From assembly GCA_000934385.1 (NCBI GenBank), contig KN880431.1, positions 248,001-312,000 on the forward strand: a stretch of 64,000 nucleotides of DNA. The letters are read 5' to 3'. Shown in pieces: positions 1-9,960 of this stretch. How positions within the stretch are numbered: the stretch's first letter is position 1; each line of letters opens with the position of its first letter. The translations under genes and the position numbers were made by a program. A model generated the notes under the pieces. That model did not search any database, was not told the DNA's origin, and worked only from the letters and a program-made list of their open reading frames with translations. The DNA comes from Cylindrobasidium torrendii FP15055 ss-10 (taxonomy: Eukaryota; Basidiomycota; Agaricomycetes; Agaricales; Physalacriaceae).

Positions 1-1
1 A

Positions 2-76
2 ACCTACCTTGTCTTTATTCTGGCATTCACTGCCCTCAGTAATATCATCGTGCGCATTAACTTCTCATTGAGCTAA
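2..76 (+). CDS. Possible 3' end of a membrane-protein gene (partial)
   Basis: Frame 2 is open from the window edge to a TAA at 74-76 and encodes about 24 residues, mostly hydrophobic (Leu, Ile, Val, Phe, Ala), ending in a short polar tail. This could be the last transmembrane segment of a gene that begins outside the window. The other two frames give less protein-like sequence. The stretch is too short to assign a family, and chance openness over 75 bases is quite possible. Confidence 0.25.
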   Translation, partial: TYLVFILAFTALSNIIVRINFSLS

Positions 77-638
77 GGATTTCCACTGACCTTCTATGCA
101 GCGGTTCTTGGCGTCGACGATCTACCTATTGATGACTCTCATTACGGGATAGGGCCCTTTCCATGGACACTCGATTGTACGACCTTGTATATTTATGTGT
201 ACCCTGACTATTAGACTATGGACAATCGATATGACTACATTCGCTACCTCTTATATGTATCTGCATATCTATCCACCAACTACTCACGGCTCTTCGAGTC
301 CTTGTCTACGCGTTGGAAATCAGGTGAGGTTGCGGTTGTGCAGCATCCCCCTGAAGAAGTCCCTGCAATACTAGACAGTTTGGCATAGGCATCTCAATTT
401 CTATTTACCTTGCTATTGTGTTTGGCCCTGGGACGTTGCATTTGGGCTAGAGTCGAACTTGGACGCTGAATCATGCCCTTGTCACGGAGTCACGCTACTC
501 TAACTTACCACCGATCGTCATTCTGCTCACAACCATAGTCTGTTGGTTAGGCTGTGTCGTTGACCGTGGTTCGTATTCAATTCTCACTTCAGTTCTTTCC
601 ATTCTCACCGCATATAGTCACATGATAAACACCTTTCT
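77..638. other. Intergenic region upstream of the Stealth gene
   Basis: No exon with recognisable protein content is seen on either strand. The stretch presumably holds the promoter of the Stealth-family gene starting at 639. I see no clear TATA box close to that start. Confidence 0.5.
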
Positions 639-3202
639 ATGCGCCGAAACAGCTCCTGGTCGAGTTGTGGACGGCGCTTCAGTCAGACCCTACGACGACC
701 AATTCTAATTATTGCGCTCCTGCTATCACTTGTCATCGCTGTTCATGTTCTCTGGGACTATCCTATCCTATTCTCCAGTACAAAGGTTGCAGAACAAGAG
801 AATATCCTTCCTGTACAGCCTGCGGAACACGACCCATCGGTAGCACCAAACATCGAAACAGTCCCGCAGCAAGGGCCTTCCGTGGCACCCGAGTTACCGC
901 TACCTGAAGCTCCTGCAAACTACTCTGTCGTTGGCGACAAGCTACTGAGAAACGACGTTTTGTACGACCCATTTCCACGTCCGGTCAAGGACGACTTTCT
1001 CAAGGACCTTACCATTCACCCTATACGCGCACAAGCGGATATTTCCTATGAGTGCTGGGACTACTGGATATCGAATGGTGTATGGGACGGGCCGTGTAGC
1101 AACCAGAGGGCGGAAGAGTCGGTCATTGATGTGGTGTGGACATGGGTAAACGGGTCGTGCGTATTCTCTATTCTACCTCTCCAATACTAGTATTTCTAAC
1201 CGTTCGTAGGGATCCTCTACAAGAAACAACTCGCAACCACTTTGCAGATGTGTCTGGATTCGAGCCGCAAGCAGCTAGATACCGGGAACACGATGAGTTG
1301 CGGTTCTCCCTACGTTCTGTAGCTCGTGCAACCGCGGGATGGAAGAACTCCACTTGGCGCATCATTTCTCCCGACATCCAGGACCCAGAGCATCCGGAGA
1401 GGCATCTTGGACTTTTGCCCCAATGGCTAGACGCGTCGGTGTCGCTGGCGCGTAGAGAAAGCAGACCTGCAATCGACTTCATCCATGGTGCGTTTTCACG
1501 AACCTTGCTCTGAAGTACTTAGTTTGATCCCAGATTTTAGATAGCCAACTCTTCCGCTACTCCTCGCTCGTCGAGCCCACGGAGGAGGACATTGAGCAAT
1601 GGAGGAATCGAGCTCTTCCAGCTTTCAATAGGTCTGACAGTCGTTACACAACCCAACAGCACACTGAAAGGTTACTTGCAGCCATTCCATTGAAGCACAA
1701 CTACCCAATCTCGACCCACGGAGGGTCTCGGAGAACATGTAAGTACTCAACGCGCTACCTCGCTACAAACTAATGTTTTTCCACCCACTAGTATTGTTCT
1801 CAACGATGACTACTATCTGCGTCTCCCTCTCCCTCCATCTGCCTTCCATACTCCTTTGTACGGTCCCGTTTTTCGGATCGACCCTTCCCAAGCGTTCAAT
1901 GGCGACAACGCCGGACTTGCTCGAGGGGAACACGAAGCTCTATCATTGCGCTGGTCTGCAAAGGTCCTGAGCGATAGATTTGGAACGCGCGCGAGGTCGT
2001 ATATCAGCCATAACACGCGCGCCTTTTCGCTTCCACTTATGCACGAGGCGTCGCTGGCCTTCGCAGACAACTACCACTTTACGACGTTCTCGAGATTTCG
2101 GGGACAGCACAAGAAACCCAAACAGTTTGAAATGTGCGTTGCCATTTTCCGTGAGGCTGTCACTGGTGCTAATTTTTTCTTTTTCTGTGTAGGAACACCA
2201 TCTTTACCACAACACACTACACGATGGAAAGGCATCGCGAGGCTTTGTTGTGGTCGTACATTGTAGGAAAGTGGGGCGGCCCGGAAGGTGTCATCACACC
2301 GAACAAAGCAGCAGCTATGTGGGCGGAGATGGGCGGTTCAGACGATGTGGAACGACTCAAAGTTCCTCAGGTAGAAGACATGAGTGGCGGAGGTCAGGAT
2401 GTTATCAAAAACATAGCCGCTGCGGGTCTCGAGACACCCCAGTCTGACAGCCCACAGACGCGAGCTCATGTGGATTACATCTGGAGTTTGTTTTCGCCTT
2501 CAATAGTTTCTTAATTGGCTGATGCCTTGCAGCATCGCATGATGGCTTCCCTGTACATCTGGACGGGACACGGCCGCCTTGGCACATGCAAAAAATACGA
2601 TGTTTCCGCAATAGGGAAGAAAGGGCATGGGACGTCTTCAGAAGGGCAGCAAAGGACGATGTCAAATGCGGTGATGCCAGTACGCTTGTTTTCCAATTTC
2701 GGTTTTCTTTGTCTGACGGAAAGCAGTTATTACGCTCATCAAGAAAAACCAGCCCTCGATGGGGCTTGGTGTATTTCTTCCGCCAGCGTCGCCATCTCCA
2801 TCGAATGCACGTTTGAATCCACTCACGCTGCCTTTGAAAGTTCAAATAGATCCACCGCCTTTCCCAGCGGATCCTCGCGCGTTTGCAGTGTCTCTCCTAC
2901 AACGTTACGCATACGCCGTTGGCACTGCGTCTTCGCAATTCATCAAGCTAACGGTTCCTTGGGCTGCACGCAAGGATATCGAGCTGGCACAGAAGGTGGA
3001 CGACCTCGTATTCCTATGCATCAACGATGATATACCCGACGTGGCTAGCGTGATGAAGGAGACTACAAAAATCTATACGGAGTTCATACAGGGAATGTTC
3101 CCAGAGCCATTGGATATTGAAAGAGAGGATCGAAGAGGACATCCTGTTACCCATCCAACCACCATCTCAGCCACACAGTTCGATACTACTACTGTTTTGT
3201 AA
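639..3202 (+). CDS. Stealth-family phosphotransferase, Xpt1-like
   Basis: This is probably a Golgi type II membrane enzyme that transfers a sugar-1-phosphate; Cryptococcus Xpt1 (xylosylphosphotransferase) is the best-known fungal relative. Exons read by hand: 639-1156, 1210-1487, 1541-1631, 1682-1738, 1792-2133, 2193-2485, 2533-2679, 2727-3202. They sum to 2202 nt, giving 733 residues. A hydrophobic anchor lies at about residues 20-43. Stealth CR1 is IDVVWTWVNGS followed by DP across intron 1. CR2 includes DELRFSLRSV, the spliced FNSHSIE, and IIVLNDDYYL. A CR3-like block follows (PLMHEASLAF), and CR4 is FLCINDD near the C terminus. The motifs fall in the family order. The substrate cannot be read from sequence: bacterial Stealth proteins build capsules, animal GNPTAB tags lysosomal enzymes, and a protein- or glycolipid-glycan target is likely here. 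Confidence 0.88.
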
Positions 3203-3675
3203 ATATTTGCCTAATATCTAACATACTAATGTATACTGTGTTGTGCTGCATAATATTTGGTAGGTCGGTGTAGCGGGTCATGCACTCCTGCACGAAACAA
3301 TCACACAATGCAGGCGATGCGATAACCAATTTGTCACGCACGCCTTTTAAACACGATCACTATATCCTTTGTTGATCATTACATAATTTGGGAAACTGGA
3401 CAATGGATGTGTAAAGTCCCCAAAAGCAAAGAACCGATGACCTCAGTAAAAGTATGGATTAGGACCCTCAGACTACATTTTCGTTCATTCATTAATACCG
3501 AATTTCCAACCGGTCCTTTTCAAGTTCCCCATGAATCGGCAAGGATTGTCACATTCTGGACAGGCAGGCACTCCTTCGGTTTACAGGTCGTTAGTCCTGT
3601 TGTATTCTTCATTTACTTGACGGATAAAATCGCTTGCTTCATGTCCGCCCTAACAACGCGTAAGCACAAGGATGC
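3203..3675. other. Convergent 3' flanks
   Basis: This lies between the stop of the Stealth gene (+) and the stop of the GILT-like gene (-). A 90-codon open frame on the plus strand from 3407 runs into the last GILT exon and resembles nothing, so I treat it as chance. The stretch is AT-rich and presumably holds the two 3' UTRs. Confidence 0.5.
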
Positions 3676-4394
3676 TTAACAAAGTGGCAGCAGCTTTACT
3701 TCGCAGGTTTTCCACGTCCCATCACGAACGCAAATTATCTTCTCGTTAATCAGAACCGTGCAGCTGTTACTGATGGGATAGAGTCGCTCAGAATTAGACC
3801 ATAATAGCATTGCACAGATGACTTACACGATATTCAGCTTCTTGGATGCTGCCGCACTCTCAGCAAGGAGCTGCCTTCCTTCGTCTGTCTTCCCTTGCAG
3901 ATCCTCTCCCACGCAATCCGCAAGCTCATCCTCCCAGGCGAAACCTGCCGTAGTCGCACACCGCTGAGCAACATCTCGCAAACCGACTTGGTCCTTCCCC
4001 TCGAAATTCGAACATTGAACGTACTGCCACAGCTGGTCGAAAGTCCCGTGCTTTTGAATGCACAGCTGCTGAATATTCCCTCCACACTCCCCAGGGCCGT
4101 GTTTACACACCACGCCATAGTCAGTATCAGACGCATTTGGTCTGTGGGTTTGAAAGATTGAGAAGGTGGAGTGTGCTATCTCCGCTTGATTTGTACTCAC
4201 GTAGCCAGGAAAGTGAGAGAAATATCCGCCTTGTCCTTAACAGAAGGTAGAGCATCGTTCCAAACTGCCTCACAGGCTAATGCGTCGGGGCATCGACTCA
4301 TGACGCCCAGAGTTACGGCGACTTTCTGGTCGAAGAAGGAAGCGCCGACGAAGGACGCAAAGAGCGTAAAGCTGATCAAGCTGGGAGTGCGCAT
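3676..4394 (-). CDS. GILT-like thiol reductase, secreted or vacuolar
   Basis: The product resembles gamma-interferon-inducible lysosomal thiol reductases, thioredoxin-fold enzymes that reduce disulfides in acidic compartments. Exons (read downward): 4394-4201, 4141-3827, 3769-3676, totalling 603 nt and 200 residues. I chose the ATG at 4394 because a signal peptide starts there directly (MRTPSLISFTLFASFVGA); an in-frame ATG at 4415 would add seven residues. The family signature CQHGx2ECx2Nx4C is present as CKHGPGECGGNIQQLC. The C-terminal exon supplies SCTVLINEKIICVRDGTWK, typical of the family end. The expected CXXC active site reads SRCPDALACE, so the second cysteine is replaced by alanine (CPDA), with another cysteine four residues on. 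Redox activity is therefore uncertain, but family membership is firm. Confidence 0.85.
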
Positions 4395-4931
4395 GGTGGT
4401 AGGATGCAAAACCAAGTGGAAGCACCATTACGCTTTCTCGTGACAGTATGACGCCTTAGTTTACACTACTTGCAGCTGGCCGCTAGACTCAGGCTGGCCT
4501 CCACACATTCCTTCGAGGGAATCATGATTGAACAGAGCTCACTGCCTAGAATGAGTAGAGTTCACACACGATCCTCGTGCGTGGCAGAAAAACTCGAAAT
4601 CAGCTCGTAGTAGTTATACGGTCAAATACAAGGGGAATCATGCCCCAGTCAACTACGTCTCCGTCCCGACCATGGTGTCGAGACAGTGTATAAGTGGTCT
4701 GGCTATCCTTGTACCAAGAGTGTAACTAAGTACTCCTGGCAGTCATTCCAACACTCGGCTCGCCTGTAGTGATTGCCTCTTCGCACGCGAGCTCAGGGGA
4801 TTAACCTCGGCAATGATATGGAGGAAAGATACAAATTACAGCCGTCCAACGTTCCTTTACCAAGGTATTTCCAAATGTACCAGCGGAGGCAGCTAGCCAG
4901 CCACTCCCGGAAATCATGCAACACCTAATGA
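4395..4931. other. Intergenic: GILT promoter and rad9 3' flank
   Basis: Both neighbours are on the minus strand. No convincing coding exon or RNA gene was found. The part next to 4394 must contain the promoter of the GILT-like gene. The part next to 4932 holds the rad9 3' UTR. Confidence 0.5.
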
Positions 4932-6699
4932 TCAATCGTCGAAGAGTGGTTGGAAGGGCTGAGAGCACGACAAACCAAATCAGTAGATTTTCCCAGTCAG
5001 AACGCATACATACATACCTTGACTGAGTCCTCCGAACGTATATTCTGCGTGGCCTCTACGGTCTCATCCTCTTCCATCAACATTATACTTTGCGGCGACG
5101 CCCGCGAGTCTGCCACAAGTTCATCGTCCATGTTATCTTCTCCGTTGTTGAACATGTCTACGTCCTCAGCGGTGAGGTCTTCCAACCCCAAGTCCGCCAG
5201 ACTGGGTTGAGATGATAGTCTTGGCTGCTGTGAAGTGCTAGGAAAGAATAAAGGTTCCTGGTCTAATGGCGGAGGTGAAGAAGGAGGCAGCTGCCTGCGA
5301 GGTGGTGTTGGCTCGCGGGGCTGAAACCGTGCAGGCGGTGGTGGGAGTGATAGTGGTGGAGGCATACTTGCACGATCTTGACTGTAGAGAGGGAAGGAGC
5401 CCGGTGGTACCATATCATCCATGTCGTCCATGTTATTCCTACGAGTAGGAGTCTCGGGTGGCATTGAACGCGACACTGACCGTGACGGTTGACGAGCTGG
5501 AACTGGAGTTTGCTGCACCGCCTTCGCAGATTTCCGCATACGAGGCTCATTGGATCCATCGGGTTCTGGCTCGCGCGAGCGTTTTCGGACGGCGCGCAGG
5601 ACAACTTGTTCAGGTTGGGTGGTACCAACCTGGCTCGTCGAAATGACGAACAGAGCAGTGAAGCCATCACCTTCAACGTCTATAGAGAGGGGAGCAGCAG
5701 GCTCTGTGAAGTGTATATCCATCGTGACCGCCATGGAGTCTGTGAATGCAATGGTAGCCTACGTCCGGTCAGTCAAGCCCTCAACTGTAGCAATACGACG
5801 AACAGAAAATTCGCCCAGATGAAATGCTATCACCGTAGGCGCGGCATAGAGGTTGTATACATCGAATTCTTCGGTACTGATAGCCAGTGTAGTACCAATA
5901 TCAGACTTGCCTACACGATGAATTAGCATCACATCAGCCACATTTCTAGTCAACATACCTTTGGAATCTACAGAGGATGCCAGCGTCTTGACTTCGATTT
6001 CATCTTTTCCGAATGTCCAGACAAGCTGGGAATCAGACTTGCTTCCGCGCGCGGTAGGAAAATGGTCGACCATGTCCTTGATAGCGCGAGGACCAGCAGT
6101 GATCAAGCTTTCTGTCTCTGCGTCTGGAAGTCCTGGAGATAGGATAGTCGTTACAGATGATAATAACAGTCTGTGTGTCTTAATGACACCTCCAGCATCA
6201 TAAGGTCTCGATAGTTGGCTGGCACAATGGACGCACCGTGTTTGCAATGAAGGATCACTATGAGTTTGCTCTCCACCCCATCGTCCTCTTCGCCATTGCC
6301 CTCAGCTATGTTGAGCTCCACCTTCTCCACTGTCTTATCGACTGCTCTTCCTTTCAATATTGAAAGCAGAGACTTACTGCATATCAGCACAACCCTCGGG
6401 GATGTAACAATCACGCACCTTAACCAACAACTGGCCCGTCACATTATCATCTTCTCCCTCTTCTAAAGAGTACTTCTGGAAGAAGGCGCGATCCAACTTG
6501 AAGCGAGTGTAAGCTGATTTGGAGGAATTCGTAGTCGAGAGATCCAGACAGTCCGCCATCGCGTTCAATGTGAGCTCGTCGCCATACCGCGCTATACATG
6601 TCAATGCGCGCGTAAATGCTAGTGAAGACGTGTGAGTCAGAGATACTCATAAGTTGGTGCCATACGTTTGAGCGCTGACGCGTCTAATGTAGCCTGCAT
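4932..6699 (-). CDS. rad9: Rad9 checkpoint clamp subunit
   Basis: Rad9 forms the PCNA-like Rad9-Rad1-Hus1 ring that loads at DNA damage and activates the ATR kinase. The first exon (6699-6666) encodes MQATLDASALK. Splicing to 6618 continues PFTRALTCIARYGDELTLNA, the typical Rad9 N terminus. SKSAYTRFKLDRAFF and the following clamp strands match the family. Further introns were placed after LLVK, after CKHG (giving GVIKTHRLLL) and before KSDIGTTLAISTEEFDVYN. After the clamp fold (about residues 1-290) comes a long disordered tail rich in Pro, Ser and Asp. The last exon, joined at SVK, ends KPFQPLFDD, which resembles the short FxxLF peptide that closes Rad9 tails. The stop lies at 4932-4934. Confidence 0.9.
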
Positions 6700-7009
6700 G
6701 AGGGCCGGTAGAATGTCGCGTTCAGCATCTCGACGCGATCGCGTGCTGTTGGTCCGGTCCGGTTTTGTGGCGTGCCGAATTTTGACCATGCTCTTCGTCC
6801 CCGAGCTTAGTAATCAGAGAATAGACCACAGTGTGTTCAAACAAGCGGAGTGAGCGGGACGGTGGAAAACAGCTTTGATATTGCGTGTAAAATGACTAAA
6901 AATACAATGGGATGGGATGTGGTTATGGTGAATGCGTCTACTTTGCGTGGTGTACTTATCTACAACCTTGTCTACAGATATAAAGAAGGTTCATATTAAT
7001 CGTTTAATT
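6700..7009. other. Short intergenic region between rad9 and CTP synthase
   Basis: About 310 bases hold the rad9 promoter (next to 6699) and the CTP synthase 3' UTR. No coding exon is evident. Confidence 0.5.
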
Positions 7010-9356
7010 TTATGTTGAGCCGTTAACGATGGGGGGAGCATCCTCACGGCGCAGAGAAGCCTCGGCGACCATGGCCTCCTCTGGGTGCGGGGGCTTGAAG
7101 TGGGCGAGCTGCTGAGCCATCTCGGCAGCGAGCACACTTGGGCCGGCTGCGGCTGCGACGAAACCAAGGAATGGTGGGGAAGGATTCAACGGGCGAGTGC
7201 AAAACTCAGGGTGCGCCTGAAGGCCCACAAAGTAAGGGTGGTCTGTTCATGGTGATTTAGCACAAGGAGCTGAGTCGGGAAACATAACGTACCTGGCAAC
7301 TCCAGAATCTGCATGCGCTCTCCCTTTTCATCTTTACCACAGAAGTTGAGCCCACTGGCCACCAGCTTTTCAACCCACTCTGGGTTGACTTCATAACGGT
7401 GGCGGTGACGCTCCCAGATCTTGGGCGCGCCGGCGTAGAGTTTGCGGACTTTGGACCAAGACTCAGTTCCGTCCTCGAAGACGGTGGGGCGAAGACCAAG
7501 GCGCATCGTGCCTCCCATATGGGTTCGAGAAATCTCGGGCATGAACACGATAGCTGGGTGCTCTGTCTTTGGGTTGAATTCCTCGGATGTAGCACCTGAA
7601 AATGAGTTCGTTATCGCGAATGAGATCGCACACTGTTGGACATACCAGGGATGTTGAGGACATTCCTTGCCCACTCAACAACGGCGAGTTGGAAACCCAT
7701 GCAAATACCAAGGAATGGAATTTGCTGCTCGCGCGCGTACTTGATGGCCATCATCATGCCCTCCGTCCCACGGTTTCCAAACGCTCCGGGTACCAGGATA
7801 CCACTAAACCAGTTGTTCAATACCAGTGCAGCCAGTGATTTGATGAAGCCTTACCTTGCGCCTACGACGGCCCTCCAGGCGTCATGATACTGCGCAGGTT
7901 TGGTCTCCTGCGTCTCTGGTTCAAGGTTCGACGACTCCACCCACTACACCAACATCAGTAAAGAGTACCCATGGAATACCATGTGCTTACCGTTACTTTG
8001 AGCTTGCGGCGAACTCTGAAGGCAGAGTGTTCCAAGGATTTGATGACCGACATGTAAGAATCCTTGAGGTCGGTGTATTTTCCGACGAGAACAATGTGGA
8101 CAGAGTCGAAAAGCCTTGCTTGCCTAACGAACGGTCAGCTTCCCGATTCATAAGCTGGCGGCCAAAGAAACACACCCATTGCACATATCGTGCCAGCGCT
8201 TTTCCAAGTCGAGGCCAACCTGAGCTGCCTTTTGTGGTACATTGATGCTACCCAAGTCGAGGCGCTTACGCAGGTATTCAATGATACCTTGAGACTGAAG
8301 GAGAAGAGGGACGTGGTACACAGACTCCAAGTCGTGAACTCCAAAGACCTGTTCGGGGGCGACATGGCAAAACATGGATATTTTCTCCTTGGTGCTGGCG
8401 CTCACAGGCTCTTGATGAAGAAGTCGGCATGCAATCTGCCCGCATGAGATAAAGGACCGATGCTGGTGACAAGAGACATACGAGATCAGGCAACAGTCCA
8501 AGACCACGAAGGGAATGCACGGTGGTCTGCGTCGGCTTGGTTTTTTGTTCACCATGGAGGTCGGGGACAAGCGAGACGTGGATAAGAGCAAAGTTCTTGT
8601 ATCCGACACGGAATTGGAATTGGCGCATGGCCTCAACGAATGGCGCGGACTCGATGTCACCGACGGTACCGCCGAGCTGCAATATATATTAGTTCATTCC
8701 AATAACAAGTACGGTGTGCCATACCTCCACTATGCACACATCAGGCTCTTCGCCCGTTTCATCAACAGGCACTTTGGCAACGCGCTCGATCCATTCTTGG
8801 ATTGCGGTCGTGATATGGGGGACAATCTGGACGGTTTGAGCCTTAGGATAGTCGAGCTTGGTTCAACTGACCTGCACCGTTTTCCCCAAGTATTCGCCGC
8901 GACGCTGGAAAATGTGAGATAGAATGGACGTCGGCAGGATAGCGATCGCACCTCTTTTTCAATGACCTCGCGGTAGATTTTGCCCGTTGTGATGTTGTTA
9001 TCACGCGAAAGAGTGACATTGAGATAACGCTCGTAGTTGCCGAGATCAAGGTCGACCTCTCCACCATCGTTGAGCACATAGACCTCGCCTGTAAGTGTTG
9101 AACGGGATGAAGAGGTATGTTGGCTAAATTGGCGCCTACCGTGTTCTTGTGGGCGCATTGTGCCCGCATCGATGTTCATATACGGATCGATTTTGATGGA
9201 GGTGACCTTGAGGCCAATCGTCTTCAGCAGCAAGCCGGTCGAAGAGGCTTAGATATTTGTGAGTCAACGAGCAGGGCAGAGGTAGCGTTACATACCGATG
9301 ACACCCTTGCCAATGCCGCTAACCACACCTCCAGATACAACGATGTATTTTGTCAT
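7010..9356 (-). CDS. URA7: CTP synthase
   Basis: Converts UTP, ATP and glutamine to CTP, the last step of pyrimidine nucleotide synthesis. The N-terminal synthetase domain begins [18 protein letters not shown] at 9356 and continues with [16 protein letters not shown] and [19 protein letters not shown], all hallmark blocks. The C-terminal class I glutamine amidotransferase domain shows the oxyanion loop region [16 protein letters not shown], the nucleophile in [16 protein letters not shown], and the His/Glu pair in [11 protein letters not shown]. The gene is split by several introns of about 50 nt. It ends with a short variable tail after the HPEF block, as in other fungal enzymes. Fungi usually form filaments of this enzyme; that cannot be judged here. 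Confidence 0.96.
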
Positions 9357-9960
9357 TGTGCACAGCGATGCTGGGGACTCGATGGTTAAGTGACAAGAAG
9401 ATATGCGATCACTTTTTTTCGAAGTGTGAGCACAGCCACCCGCCAATTTGGGTTGCCATATCACGCGGCGACGCGACGCGATCAGGATCAGGGACAATGG
9501 GCAATGGCGCCGGCTGAATTTGGGCTGAACACTCTTTCCAACCACCAAGCAAATACTCTAAGCTTCAGATGATTGCTCGCATACTCAAGCGCTCAAAACT
9601 TGAGTATGTACCGAGACTCCGAGAAGTTGAATCGATGTGTCAAGGTAGGTTAACAAACAACATTGAAGACAGCAGTAACACCGACGTCAAGACAATAGCC
9701 CAGCGCTTAGCGCTTCTGAGCACTGCCATAGGAAGCTATCAGCATCCGTTTCGGTGAGATGAAGTTCTTGGTGCGTGCACACATCTGAGTAGCTTAGCGC
9801 TTACCACTATTAAGATTTAGTATCGCTCCCAAACCATTTATTCTTCTACAGGATACAAATGTGCGACCCATCAAATAATAATCCCAAATTGAATCAAAAA
9901 TCATTCGCGACCAGCGCGTTGTAAGAAAATCTTCGCATTCGCTATCGCCTCGCCAAGTTC
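9357..9960. other. Intergenic: CTP synthase promoter
   Basis: This covers the CTP synthase 5' flank and the 3' flank of the secreted Ser-rich gene. No coding exon is evident. It contains a perfect 10-base inverted repeat (9580-9608, listed separately) and a CG-rich patch near 9470-9485. Confidence 0.5.
9580..9608. repeat. Perfect 10-bp inverted repeat
   Basis: CATACTCAAG at 9580-9589 is followed by a 9-base spacer and its exact reverse complement CTTGAGTATG at 9599-9608. It lies 225 bases upstream of the CTP synthase start codon. It could be a binding site for a dimeric regulator or a hairpin; no function is shown. Confidence 0.6.

Noticed and set aside
3407..3679. 90-codon open frame downstream of the Stealth gene
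   Set aside because: It overlaps the last exon of the GILT-like gene on the other strand, has no family features, and lies in an AT-rich 3' flank.
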